Assembly: GCF_910596095.1 (NCBI RefSeq)
Contig: NC_056536.1
Location: forward strand, 18,723,791 to 18,787,790
Length of the DNA: 64,000 nt
From: Thunnus maccoyii
Lineage: Eukaryota; Chordata; Actinopteri; Scombriformes; Scombridae
Reading direction: 5' to 3'
Positions within the stretch are counted from its first letter, which is position 1; the number at the start of each line of letters is the position of its first letter. Below the pieces are notes generated by a model that saw only the letters and a list, made by a program, of their open reading frames with translations, made no database searches and was not told the origin of the DNA. Positions 1 to 12,724 of the stretch are shown piece after piece. The position numbers were made by a program, and so were the translations under genes.

Positions 1-573
1 AAATGAGCTTTCTCTCCTGCTGCGAGCTTGTGCTGTAAACTCACAACAGCTGTGCAGGATCTTCTAAAAAAACACTGAGCCCCTATACTGTACTTTAGCC
101 TCAGACCCCACGTATCGTTTGTTCTCTTTTCCCGCAAACCAAAAAGAACATATGGTCGTTCATTCTCTTTCCCACAAACCAAACATTTTCTTGCCTTATC
201 AGCCACAAATTCCATCTCAAACTGACATTGTGCCTCCCAAGGCCCCATAATTTTCTACCCTGCTGCTCCCCTTAACTCCCCACAACCTAGCCTCCCACTC
301 TGCACTCCTGACTCCCTGCCTCCCCAACGGCACCATGCAGGGGTCCAGTAACTATAAAACATGAAGGCCACAGTGAAAAGCCTTGGAATCAGAGTAGAAA
401 TGAGCATTATTACAAACATTCTGCGAATATGGTGTTGGAAACTGACCTGCCTTTATAAAAATATCTAAAAAAAAAAAAAAAAAAGATGAAGGAAGAAGAG
501 TTTTCTTTAAAAGGTCTTCTTGTTGATATCTCACTGATACTTGTGATTCTTCTATGTGTTTCCTCTACCTCAG

Positions 574-900
574 AGCCCTGGAAGCCTTGGATCTGTCTTA
601 CAACCGATTGACCTCAGTCCCCATGAATCTGCCTCGCCGTCTCAGTAACCTGACACTTGAGCACAACGACATCAGTTACATCCCTGCCTTTGCGTTCCGC
701 CACCTGCGGCCCGGCCTGCAGTCCCTCTGTCTATCCCACAATTCCTTGAGCAATGAGGGTGCAGAGCGAGTTTCTTTTGTTGGAACATACCGCTCACTTA
801 GTGAGCTCCTACTGGACAACAACCGCCTGGGGGAGGTCCCTCTCTCTGTTCGACAGTTTAAGAAACTGCAGGTGCTGAGACTGGACAACAACAAGATCAG
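574..900 (+). CDS. ecm2: ecm2-like penultimate coding exon
   Basis: The acceptor is the pyrimidine-rich tract ending in cag at 571-573 and the donor is gt at 901-902. The exon is open throughout, starts on the last base of a split codon and ends with two bases of the next. It encodes about four leucine-rich repeats and one possible N-glycosylation site (NLT). Confidence 0.85.
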
Positions 901-1846
901 GTAGAACTGCACTTTCTATACAGTCAATTTTTATTTTTCAAATATGATTTTTATAATACAGGGATAAGCCACTGCTTACTTGATACCCAATCCTGGCCTA
1001 ATATCATTAGCTCTGCTGGTGCAGCTCCCCTTGGAAATGACACAAGGAGCTTGGCAAAGAAGCAAAGAAGGAAATTGTGGTACTTTGAATGTCTTATGCA
1101 AATTTATTTATTCAAATCAACATTTCAACAAGTCCTCATCAGCATAAAGATGAAGACAAAGACTATTGTTGTCACAACAATTTTTATTGTTGTATGTGAA
1201 CTGTACAAAACACTGTGTACCCTTTGATCTAAAACAGTAAATCTGGTGACCCAAGAAAGGATTATGCCATTTCCTTGACCTTGTGTTTGTCATCATGGTC
1301 AGCAGCCAATATGGGGCTTTTATCCTATCTTTATTCAAGAGCGTGGTCTTTCAATTTGAAAGCATGATTTATTGATTTCATATTGAGATTTTGCAATGCT
1401 TTCTCTGCGCTTAGATTTGCTCTGCTTTCGCTCAGACTGTATCCTGACACTCAGATATATTGTTGCTTGCACAGATTTCCTGCTCCAGCTTCAGCCCTTC
1501 TCCTCACATCAGGCTGCATCTGTGCGCTCGTGAAATGTCTGCTCTCAGATCTCAGAAATCTGAGAGCAGACGCACACAACATAGCAGGCAACTAATAAAT
1601 CAGCGCTTGCGGTAGGAAGGTGAAGAATTCAGTACGTATGTCTAAGTCTTAGTTTTTGTATGTTGTGGTTTCAGGCTGGTGAGAGGGTGGGGAGTGTGCC
1701 ACCCTAGTAATTCTGGCTCCATCTTGGCTTCAGTCCACTTGGAAAATAATCTGCTGGAGGTGGAGAGGATCCCCCCAAATGCCTTCTCTTGTGTCGTTGA
1801 TGCTCAGGGACTGGTCCTCTATCCACAGCAGGGACAAAACAAATAG
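574..1846 (+). CDS. ecm2: ECM2-like leucine-rich repeat matrix protein, 3' end only
   Basis: These are the last two coding exons (574-900 and 1675-1846) of a gene that begins left of the window. Exon 574-900 encodes leucine-rich repeats of the LxxLxLxxNxL type, including LDLSYNRL, LTLEHNDI, LLLDNNRL and LRLDNNKI. The final exon completes an Arg codon split after two bases and ends with HLENNLLEVERIPPNAFSCV and a short tail before TAG at 1844-1846. That ending (HLENN, then RIP..FSC, then VL.PQ) is the typical ECM2 C-terminus. ECM2-family proteins are secreted matrix proteins related to small leucine-rich proteoglycans. Vertebrates carry ECM2 beside asporin and a second member (ECMX) beside biglycan. 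Because bgn follows here, the ECMX-type paralog is the more likely identity, so the symbol is approximate. The N-terminal domains are outside the window. Confidence 0.85.
1537..1571. repeat. Perfect 14-base inverted repeat with 7-base loop
   Basis: The arms at 1537-1550 and 1558-1571 are exact reverse complements (GTCTGCTCTCAGAT). They lie in the last intron of the ecm2-like gene, about 100 bases before its terminal exon. Confidence 0.8.
1675..1846 (+). CDS. ecm2: ecm2-like terminal coding exon
   Basis: The acceptor is tttcag ending at 1674. The first base completes the Arg codon begun by the previous exon, and the frame then runs 56 codons after that Arg to TAG. The HLENN and FSC residues match the ECM2 C-terminal cap. 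This exon carries no Met-initiated ORF of its own and was found by phase matching. Confidence 0.8.
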
Positions 1847-1943
1847 GCTGCACAGTGGGACAGAGATACATGCACAGACAAACACAATATATGCATGTAT
1901 ATCATCATACAACTGTACTTTTCTTTCTTTCAGAGTTTGCAGA

Positions 1944-1949
1944 AATAAA
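1944..1949 (+). terminator. Candidate polyadenylation signal of the ecm2-like gene
   Basis: An AATAAA hexamer lies about 100 bases after the ecm2-like stop codon. It is the first such hexamer downstream and would give a short 3' UTR. Confidence 0.45.
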
Positions 1950-2998
1950 ATCTTTATCAAGTAGTTTGCTCAGTCACTCAAAGCTATCATTTTAACATCC
2001 CTAGATCTGTCTTTTTCTCTCAGATCTTATCTTTGATTGGAAAACTGACTGTAATGTTTTGATTTATGTATATTAAAGCAAATGAAGAGTTCATTTGCAA
2101 AACAGATATCTCCATTTAAATTAATTTTCATTAAGCATGTTTTTTTATTGTGCATTCCAGGTAATCAAACTGTATCAGGTATCAATCAAACTGCAGCTGG
2201 GTTGTTTTGATTAAATAAAAATAGCTCATAGTAACTTACAAAAATTAAACTTTATTGAAAAAATGTTGTTGTTTTTTTTTTTTCAAATATAAAGTTTGTT
2301 TGTTTTTTTTGGGGGGGGGGGCAGATAACTCCATATTTCATGTTTCAGAGTTAAACAAGGCAATGTAATGGATATAAGTTTCTCTTAATGTAATATTAAC
2401 ATTCTTTAACATAAAGCAAGTAGGTCAAATGCTGAAAGTTGCAACAAAACAGCCCATTACTGGGCAATATTACACAATTTTAAGATCATACCTTGGAAAA
2501 TCCTGGCTAGACTACAAAACCACTGAGCATGAATGTGCCAATGTTTTAAACTGCAGAGTGTTATGAAAGACCACAGCTGTCCTTTTTTAAAAGAGGTACG
2601 ACAGTTGTTAACCAGACAAGCTCATTGCAGAAATGACTCATTGAGCCTTAAGTTTTTCACAGTTTTTTGTTTACAATCAATTCTTTGGGAACTACATTAA
2701 CCTGGAAAATGATTGAATATTTTACAGTATTCCATAGTGTAACTCCATATTCCATGTTATTTATTGTTACTCCATGTTTCACAGTATTCAGTTTAACTTA
2801 GTCCTCCATGTTACTCAGTTTAACTCAGTATTCAGCATTCCTCTTCTTTTTACGCCCTGAAGGAAATAACATCATGAGTTCTTCAGTTTTTTCCAAATTA
2901 TCCATCTTTAAAGAGGACTTTGAGTCAAAGTTACACCTAAATAGGTCTGTCTGTGGCCTGACTCACAGTACTCTGTGCGTCACACCCATTTTACTACA

Positions 2999-3096
2999 TA
3001 ACACACCCACTTGGTTAGGTTTAGGCATCAGGCGTGAGATGGTTAGGGTTAAGGTAAGAACATCGGGTTGTGTCATGTAATGAAGTGGGTGTGTTG
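2999..3096. repeat. Short inverted repeat, possible small transposon relic
   Basis: The arm AACACACCCACTT near 3000-3012 is the reverse complement of AAGTGGGTGTGTT at 3083-3095. Between them is a GGTTAGGGTTAAGG stretch of a kind often seen in fish interspersed repeats. No target-site duplication is evident. Confidence 0.35.
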
Positions 3097-5565
3097 TCTA
3101 AATGTGCAAGATGCAATTGGACCCTTCTGTTTCAGACAGCACATCCCTGGCTGAACAGAGCCGCAGACATAATGTGTCACCTGACCCAAATACTGCGTGC
3201 TGATTCACTGAACGGATTCATTGGGTTCTGTTCAAAAACAGCACTGGTGCTTTCTGCTGTAAGACGTGAACTTGCAATCCATTGACAATGGACAGTAATG
3301 GTTTTTGTGACAAAACGTATTTAGGGTTCAGAATGTGCTATGTGTTTAAAATAACTCAGTCAGTTCTTTTTTTTAAAGGATGGCATTCATCGTTTTTTGC
3401 AAATGAACTCAAGTGTGTAATTTACACAGTAATAGAACTGATCATTGTATAAAATGTTCTTGGAAGTGTTTTGCAGTGGAATCTGGATCTGCTCAAAACT
3501 CTGGTTTTATTCTGTCTTTTCATTAAAGTATTAAAGTGATACTTTTGAGAATATTTAGACTGAAATGGATTAACCCATGTCTCTGGTCTAAGCCCCTGGT
3601 ACTTGCAGGGCTTGCAAGAGGAGCCTTTGGTCAAGGTAAGTAAAAATAAAATAGGGCTGTTTGGATGTGACAGGGATACCGGCGGGGTCATGAAGCAGTC
3701 ATATAGGGTCTTTGGGGTCCCTGAGAGAAAGTAAAAATGCCTGGTGACACAGTGTGAATCTAAGAGGCCCATTAGGAAGGAAAATATAAACATCACGCAG
3801 GTTCTCTATCATCAGATGAGTTCCAACATAAACATCCACCACCAGCCGCTCAGTTAAAATACATAGGGTCACTGACTGTGAGGGGGGCCTCAGTCAGGGC
3901 CTCCAAACATGTAGAGGTGACGTCAGTCGCTGTAGGACTGTGTACAGTAATTGGCGTGCAAGTATGTATGCGTGAGAGGAGTGGGTTCGTGGTGGGAGAG
4001 GGGAGATAGGGAAAAGGTGAGGGACATGTTGAGGCAGAGAGTGGAGCTAAGGGACAAACAACAAGCTGATTTGGGAGAGACAATACAGCGATTGTTCTTA
4101 GAAAGTCTCTAAGCTGATCAGTGAAAAATGAGACGAGTAGCAGTTCATGTCTAGTTGAAACCAATGAGACGTGGCTAGAAGACGGAGAGGAAAAGAGATT
4201 TGAAACAGAGGGAGATGACGAAGGGAGGAAGGCAAAGTGCTGGAGCACGTTCAGAGCTTTTTTTCCTGTTTTGGAACTAAAGCCACTGGAGCTCTGGTGT
4301 CCTGCCAACCTTATTGACAAAGTGACTTCTCAGATCTCAATGTTCTCTCTGTCTCTTTCTTGCTTGGTGTATTTATCTATTTTTTTTCCAAAGATCTTTG
4401 TTGAAAAATTACAAATATAACCTATCAAGTAATAAAATGCGACCACAGCCACAGTGCAAACATTCATTTTTCTTCCTTTGCTGATTTTTCTTTCAATAAA
4501 TTTCACAATTTACAAAACAAAAACACACACATAAGACACAGATCACAAATACAATGAACAGATAAAGTGCTAAGTGAATAAAGTGCAGAGAGTTCAGTGA
4601 CTATTCAGGTCAGTCTGGAAACACCTCCTTGAGTGCATGTAGGTCCAGATCAAAGATCCAGCACATGCCAAGGAAGTCTTTGACCCCTACCCAAAGTTCT
4701 CCTCCTTCTGAGTTCAGCAAACATGTGTTTAATGACAATGTTGCTGTCAATCACAGTCTGTTTGATGACAATGGCACATCTGGTTTTCCCCACTACTGTA
4801 TCTCACTGTCCATCTCTCCTGCTGTGTGTCCCTCTCCCTGTGTCTTTTTCTCTCTTGACTCCTCATGCACAGTTAAGCACAAAAAAACCTAACAATGGAC
4901 CATTCTTCTGTTACATTTCTACAATCTTAGCCTCTTTAGCGATGTTTTGAGCAGTGTGATGAGAGTATGATGCGAGTGAGAGCCTCACCCGTAATATTTA
5001 TGTGTTAGTTACCCTCAAAGCAGACTTGGTGAAATATGGCTCGAGGAAAAACCACAAACACTTTGGAACTACTCATTTTGAATTTATCCTTTTATTTCTC
5101 TCGCTATGTATTATTACCAATAACTCAGGAACATGACGTGAACATTATATGCAGTTTCTTCGATTCACAGCGTACCCTGCTGCAATAAAACTAATATCTG
5201 TATTTGCAGTCTCACTCAGAGCAAAAAACAACAAAAAAAAAATAATTAAATATTTTATGATAGCTGATGCAAGTGCCAGCAATTCTCCACTTCAATGTTG
5301 CAGTAGTCTCTTTAATTTGCTAATCCACCCATGCAAAGACACAACATACTTCACAATATATCACTCAGAGTAATGAATATAATTAAAATAATAAAACGTC
5401 GGGTCGTACTAAGTGTACGAAGTCGTAATTTACAGGCAGTTGCACTTGCTATGTTGACTAGCTGGCTCCAGGTATAAGGTTTCAACAGAGAACAGTGTTT
5501 CTGCGGCTCTAAATGAAGAACAGAAGGTCCCCTGCAGACGCTAGAGTTACAAACCCACTCAGAGG

Positions 5566-5610
5566 GAGAGAGAGAGAGAGAGAGGAAAAGAGGGAGGGAG
5601 GAGAACTGAG
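5566..5610. repeat. GA-rich simple repeat
   Basis: A (GA)n run is followed by GGAGGGAGG purine-rich sequence. It is a simple repeat only. Confidence 0.7.
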
Positions 5611-8329
5611 GTAGGGAGGTATAGACAGTTTTAATGAGAAAGAGAGAAATGAAGCTGGGTTATTGAAAGGAAATCAGATGACAAAGTTTACCAGGTTATG
5701 ACAGCTCAGCACATACATGCTCTGAATATGTTACAGACATACATATATATACTTTTCACTCTCTCTGCTTGGGCGTGTAATCACATGTTAGTTTCTGCTT
5801 TCAGTCTTGTGCATGTGGTGCAGTCTCCATTCTCCATAATTGTACAGTCATTTTGCAAAACAGCACATTACTGTCTAAGAAACTACGCATTCGCATTTAT
5901 ACTGCAGTTCCTGTGCGTACAGGCAGAGCCGAAGCTTCTCACAGAGACGACCATTGGCTCTCTTTTTGCAGTTTTCCTGTCTTTGTGCTTTTTGCACAGA
6001 TGGATGCTTCAGCTTTGATCTTAAATCCTTAAACCTCCTCTCTACACCCTGTCACACGGGGTATTATCAAATTTGACAGGCTTGCCACTTCAGTGCCGTC
6101 CATCATACTGTGTGTGACATGTCTAAATTGTTAAACTGACATACCATCACACCCAACAGATGTTTTGCATCCCATCGAGCCAAGGCCAGAGCCGGTTTGG
6201 AAGACGTTGACCAGAGAGCTTTTCCTCGATCATGCTCTGTCTCTGTCAGCTTCCTGTGTTTGTTATTGGAGGAGTGGGGGGAGTGCTTGCTGATAAAATA
6301 AAAAACACCAGTACACTCACAGAGAAAATCAGCAAAAGAATTCCTTTCCCTGACTCGGATGGGCATCAGACGTAAACAGATTAAGTGAGACAAGGAGGAA
6401 GAGGATGGCTGGAGGGTAAAGGAGTGAGGGCAGTCCCTTTGCTGGAACATGAGGTTGGGTTCCAGTGTTAAGGGTCAACTATTTAGGGTCACCAAGAATG
6501 TGCTTGCAGACAGAATAAGCTAACCACTTGGCCAGGCCTGATGTCCTTTAAAGCTACAACATTAATGAGTGGGAAGTAAACTATTAGCGGGCTAAGTTCC
6601 AACTCCAAAAATGCAAAAACAACACTTAAGTCAATATTCTTCTCCCCCCTGCATAGAAAGGCTCACTCACTGTATAGCAGCAACCCACGCAAGAGCTAAC
6701 AAGTGGGTGTGCTAATCTCTGGAGACACGTTAGTTGAACACTCGTAGGACAAAAAGAGTTTAATTTGGATGCCAAGCCCTCTAGCTACAGACCAACACCA
6801 TAATCAACTGAACCACAGCGAGCGCAAGAGAAAGAGAGACAGGCAGACAGAGAAATAACGAGCGAGATACAGAGAGAAAGACTGAATCTACAAAACGTGA
6901 GAGAGAGGAAGCAGAGAAAAGAGGAATGTTATCTGCAAAGGCCTCTATCAAAACTGTTTCCCCTGCCAACACCCCTGCAGGGCATTGATCTGGTCTGCAT
7001 GCCTTTTCCGCCACTGTGGATACTGCACTCACGGAGAGAAAGAAAGGCATATAACTGAACTAAAACACAGCCAGGAGTGTCAGTCTCTTCTTGTGTTGAT
7101 ATGGATGATCAGGAAAACGATTATGACCTGACACTCATAGAGCTACTGCAGCAGAGCGCATGGATAATGTGTAAATAACTGCAAACGTCTGTGTGGCCGA
7201 CTTTGTACAAGGTCGGAAAAGCTCCCAGATGGTGGCTTGCCAAACTCACTGCCTCGCTCTGGGTGCTGGCAATACGGAGAGAAAATCAGAGAGTCAGTGA
7301 GTAAGAACGCTTCATCCTGCCAAAACAAAATTTAATAGAAAACCGTGAGAAGACACAAAATCATACGTTTTATAATCACAGTCCTAGAAATACATTTTCT
7401 CCATGATCCTGACGGAGTTTGGTGGTATCACCATGTTCTCTCCCAGTACTAATCAGTGAGAGAAATGTGTAGCTAGATTTTACACAATTATATAGTGGTT
7501 CGTTAAAAAAAAGTTCGCCATGACTCAGCATAGAGTCAAAAAATAAAATCCAGTTAACACTTGCCCTTTAAAAGACAAAACTTCAGGTTTTTGTCGTCCT
7601 AAAACAATTTCCAAAAGCAACACTTTATAAAAATAAAAATAGTGGTTAAACAAAATGTCCTGTGAGCGTGGCCTCCATGGCAAGGTGATATTGAAAAAGA
7701 GAACATGTTTTCATCTGAGGACACTTACTCTTTACTTAACGATTTCATTACATTCAGCCACAATAAAGGCTTTCTTTGGGTCCCCATGACACTGCATATT
7801 GCAATTGCACTGTAGTGAAGTCTGTCTGAGATATTTCAGACAATGCCATGTTTTAGCTTGTGTTTTAATTGGCAGTGCCAAAATTACAATGTCTTTTATC
7901 TAAATTGTCTCAAGAGCAGTTAAACATGTCAATTACAGACCTTGGATGCAAAGTTCAAATTGAGTACACTGTCTGCTTCTTCTTCTTCTTTCTCTTCAGG
8001 AAACATCACCATGATGTTTCTATAGGGAAAATCATCTTTGTATCTACAGCAATTGCATCTACAGTGGATGTACAAAAATAACAGGAACACCCAATAACAT
8101 ATATATAAGTCTTTACAACAGCCTGGCTATAAATATTATGCTTGTGCATCATAATATTCAGTCTTTTGATGATTGATTTTTTACATAGGCTATTCTAGGG
8201 TTGGTGTCATAATATATTCCTATGTAAAGTTTTCTATAATATTTTCATGGAACTTATCATTGGATTACTAATATTAAAACTATAATACAACCAGTAGTAC
8301 TGTACCAGCAACTATAACAGCACAGAAGT

Positions 8330-8704
8330 ACTGTAGGCTACTCCGGCCTCTCTCCCTCCTCCTCCTCTTCCTCCTCCTCCTCCCTCCATCCAAAAAGGGG
8401 AGAAAGGAGGCTGGCTTGTTAACTTTATGGGCTCGACCCCCCCGGCTCTCAGTCATTTCCTCGGTTTGGAGTGAAACGAGCACACACAGTGCCCTGACAC
8501 GGTTCGCAGTGGCGCACAGTGGTGGAGGAGCTGTGGCTGGATGTCAGAGGACCACAGGGAAATACTGCAATAATCCCTAAATGTGATGAAAATATAGGGC
8601 AATTTTTTTTTTAAATCTCCGGGATAATCTGACGCACAGAGGGAGAAAACACCCTTCAACCTATTTTTGGAATTTGGAATTAATATCTTATTTCTGTCCA
8701 ACAG
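8330..8704 (+). promoter_or_regulatory. bgn: Probable bgn promoter and non-coding first exon
   Basis: A CTC/CCT-rich tract (about 8344-8390) is followed by mixed sequence that ends at a donor-like CAG|gtaggg after base 8704. Vertebrate biglycan genes have a non-coding first exon and a long first intron, and this is the best first-exon candidate upstream of the coding exons. The transcription start cannot be placed from sequence. cDNA could show a different first exon. Confidence 0.45.
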
Positions 8705-10510
8705 GTAGGGGAGATGGGTTATTTTATTTATTATTATTATATTGAGTTTTTAATTAGATGGGGGCAACTTTCTCATTCATTGTATAGGCTTACAAAAACA
8801 GTAAATATGTATTAAACCAGGGCAACATGAGAAATCAGCATGTTTAATGTGATTTATAGAAACTTTTGAACTATATACTATATAATAGTGATATCAATAA
8901 ATTGAATTCTAACACATCATAAAGTAGCTATAAACTCTACTGTTACTGCAGATGTGCTACAGATTGCTGTATATTTACGTTTTTTAATGCTTTCTGCAGA
9001 TTTATGTTCACAACTTTAATATTTTCAGTTAAAGTTTACACATGGTGTGCAGCGCATAATAAATTTGTTGTTTATTTATTTGTTTTTTCCTCAATATTAT
9101 TGTATTTTAAATATGATATGCATCTTGGGGCTGTTTAATGCAACCTGTTGTCACATGTCACATCAGACATTGTAATTTGCTCTCAGTCCGGATTTGCACT
9201 AGATGGCGCGATGAGTCTCAAAAGACGAAGCAGTCATTAGAAGATGAAATAACAACTAAGCAAACCTTTTCATGCTCACTTTATCCTGAAATCAACTCAC
9301 CCTTATTCTCTCATCAGACTCTAAATGTAACGCATGGCATTTATAGCGGGTCTTTTACATCCATCCCTGCATCATCATTTAGGGAGAATAATTATAGTGA
9401 AACGTGCCAATCAAGTCAATCCGTTTTGGTACACAGGCCTGCGCTACCCTCCAATTCAGCCTCTGTATACACACAGTGTTCAGATTGAGATGTGTTGAGA
9501 GAACTGTGGCTTGAGGAACGCTACTTGGCAGGGAGATTATTATAGCTGGACAATAAGTGCCTGTTTCACTCACTCATCTGTGTTTTATTTTGTCACATAA
9601 TCTAATGCAAACAAATATACGCTCCTCAATTTTCTAAGGAAAGAAGGACTTTTTTTTTTTTTCTCTGTGGCCTCATTCTGTCTTGTGCTGATGACCTCAT
9701 ATCCACCAATGGTTAACTACCATGCATGAGCCATTTATACCAGTGTATTTAATTGAGTCACCTTGCTGTACAAAGACAGAGTGTAAGTCTACTGTGGAGT
9801 CAATGGTCAGACAGTGAAAATAACGGGCTAAATCTGTCTGTTTCCTGTCCTTCTAGTCAGCCTGCCTATTAGTCAGCTTCCTACACCTGTATGTCTACCT
9901 GCTCTGTAAATCCCACTGCCTGTCTGTCCATCCACCTGTCTGTCTTTTTCTGAAGGTTTTATTTCATAATGTTGTTTGTCATCTCCATATTTTCCCCTTA
10001 CTACTACAATTTTAAATTCAAGCCAGAGTTAAATCTGTGCTCTGGAAAACTTTTTTGGAAACTTTTGACAATAAAACATGCTGATTGTTCCATTTTGGTT
10101 CTGCAAAAAGCAGCCATTGTTTACAGTCTCTATTCATAGCCCACTTATAACTGGCACAAACTTTGGAATACTCCACATACTTTGAATGAGGCATATCTGC
10201 CCACAGGAATGGATCCACAGGTCAGCTATCCCTCTACTCTTGACTGATTTGGCTCTTTTTTTTTTTTTTTTTTTGTTCTGTGTTGCTCTGCTCTCTGATC
10301 TGCCCTGGTTAGGCTTCGTCTCTGCTGCAGTATTGAGAAACTTGCCACCACATCCAAGCTTGGCGGCAACAGAGAAGCTGCCAAATAGTTCCTTTTTTTA
10401 GGGATAGCAGTCACCAAATTACAGCCGCTGGGGCAGTTAACTCCACCCGAATGCTTCTACCGGACCCGCCTAGCACTAACAGCCTGTATAAGGGAGTATA
10501 TGAATTTGGG

Positions 10511-10550
10511 TTGTGTGTGTGTGTGTCTGTGTGTGTCTGTGTGTGTGTGT
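10511..10550. repeat. Imperfect GT microsatellite
   Basis: (GT)n with two CTG interruptions. Confidence 0.9.
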
Positions 10551-11937
10551 ATCAGCCTGTCTGGCTGTGTGTGTTCACATGTGTGGAGGGAAGGAGACAT
10601 GTCATGGGGAAATAAGGGAGGTCAGCAAAATGACCAGATCATTTTCAAAACAGACTTCAGATTTTGAGACAAAAACACATAGATGGTTTACATATGTGTT
10701 TGGGCCAGCATGTCATTTCCACAAGCAAACATTTGTGTGAGTTTAACATTTATGTTGTTTTAAGGGTCACAGTTTACTGGAGCATTTTCGAGTTTGAATC
10801 TTGTTCAGAATAACATTGGCTTAGGAAAAAACAAAATATCCCGTTGGAGCAACTCCAACCAAAATTAGATTTATTATCTGCAACACAATACAAAGCCATT
10901 TCAAATATTTTTTTTGCTCAGTCAGCAATTTGATCACTTTGAACTTCCATGTGACGGTAATCCGCACTGAGTGTTGACGTGGCGGATGCCAATATACCAG
11001 CATTCTGGCGCCAGCTGGAACTTTTGGTAAGCTCTCTGCCCCACCTTAACTCCGCTCACACAGCTGCCAATGCAATCGAAGGAGCAGGACTGATGTGACA
11101 CTGAGTATGAATACACACAGATAAAATGAGCCAGCATTTTATGCCTTGATCGATACTGTAAGGCTTAACGGAGTTTGGCACCTCCGGCTTTGAGGGCTCA
11201 TGGCAGTGCCAAAGGGTTCATGTAGAACAGCAGCTGTCAATAAAATGTGCAGTAATAAAAGGGTTTGTGTGCATATAAAACTTGATGATTTTTCAGTTAG
11301 CAATTAAGGGTTTCTTTGAGTGGTATGATAAAAAAAAAAGGTGGCAGCAGTTCATTATAGTCAGAAGAAAACGGGGGGTGTGTGTGTGACTGGGTGTGAG
11401 GTAGCGGTGACTGCCTTTCTCTCGACTGCGGTCATGGGAGACCAAACACTGTGTATTGTATTGCAAAGGAGATGATTATTCTTGGCAACACAGAGTGCAT
11501 ATAGCTTAAATATATGATTGTTTAGTTTGACTGAGGCAAAGGCTTCCTTGTGGAAACTCCAGTCACATCAAAGTAATTGTGGTGGATGGGAGGTCTGACA
11601 AGTACCCACCACTTGATGGATAGTGCATATAGGAAATGTAAAGCTAATCTCGGAGGCAGGGTGTGGGAAACTCAAACAACTGATACCCTTGTAGGATGGA
11701 TTGTTCACCAGATGGTGCTTTCACTGACACTGCTGTCTTTTTAAAATTGTCAGTTGACATTAAACCACCCATAGATTCGTCTCTGAATCCTCTCTCATAT
11801 CGTCTTCTGTTCCTTAATCCTCGCCTCACCTCTCACACCTATTAGCAAACCACTGGAATTCGTATCTTCATTAACGTGTCTGTCTTCTTTTACTTGTCAT
11901 AACAGCTTTAACCACTTTTAGAGGCTCAGACAGTCAT

Positions 11938-11940
<3 letters not shown>

Positions 11941-11992
<52 letters not shown>
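11941..11992. repeat. GT microsatellite, 26 units
   Basis: An uninterrupted GT dinucleotide run; probably length-polymorphic. Confidence 0.97.
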
Positions 11993-11993
<1 letters not shown>

Positions 11994-12177
11994 TGTGTGC
12001 GTGTTTGATTCGCACACTTGGCATGAGCTGACACACCCTCAATACAGATGGGGATTTTCCTGCTGTTTGATCTACTCTTTGTTTTATTGAAGGAAAATAA
12101 TCATTGTTGTAGGGCAGAGAGAGAAGTCTCCGTCTTATAAACTGTTAAGATGATTCTGAGATAGGATTAGCTAAACA

Positions 12178-12460
12178 GACCAAAAGTATGTGGACACCCA
12201 CATGCAATTTCTCATTTTATCTAATGCATCTAATGCATGCGTAACAGCCTCCAATCTTCTGTAGAAGGCTTTCCACAACAGTTTGGAACCTGGCTGCAGG
12301 GATTTGGTCCCATTCGGCGACAAAAGCATTAGTGAGGTTTAAACACTGAGGTTAGGCATTAAGGCCTGGCTCACATTCAACATTACAATTTAGGTGGAGA
12401 TTGTATGCTTTAGGATTAAGATCTTCCTTTGTTGGAACTAAGGGGCTTCGCTCAAACCCA
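12178..12460. mobile_element. Decayed non-autonomous DNA transposon-like repeat
   Basis: The opening CCAAAAGTATGTGGACACCC and the later GGAACTAAGGGGCTTCGCTC motif resemble the ends of an interspersed repeat that is widespread in fish genomes. There is no transposase ORF. The family name and exact borders are not certain. Confidence 0.5.
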
Positions 12461-12657
12461 GAAAATCTGTCCTAAATGGAGAAGTACATTACTGCAAAGA
12501 TGGTATTGCTTTGTATATCTTTAGTAGCTTCATCTCTCACATCCTTCTCTCTGCCGCCAACACACACCTCCCACTCTTTCTTTCTTTCTTTCTGTGTCTG
12601 CCCCATAATTGTCATTCTACTCCTCTTTTTTTTCTTTTCAATGCTCTCGTCTCTTCA

Positions 12658-12658
<1 letters not shown>

Positions 12659-12708
<50 letters not shown>

Positions 12709-12724
12709 CACACACACACACACC
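12659..12724. repeat. CA microsatellite with one TG interruption
   Basis: A (CA)n run interrupted once near 12706; several spurious His-Thr repeat ORFs arise from it. Confidence 0.97.

Larger units (their letters stand above)
1950..8330. other. Intergenic region between the ecm2-like gene and bgn
   Basis: I see no supportable gene on either strand. The region is AT-rich with short open stretches only. It holds homopolymer runs near 2265-2322, a short inverted repeat near 3 kb and a GA-rich tract near 5.57-5.60 kb. Upstream enhancers of bgn could lie here, but nothing in the sequence proves it. Confidence 0.6.

Noticed and set aside
3850..4320. 156-codon open frame on the minus strand
   Set aside because: Ser/Pro/Leu-rich translation of purine-rich DNA, no recognisable domain, no splice or promoter context; most likely chance.
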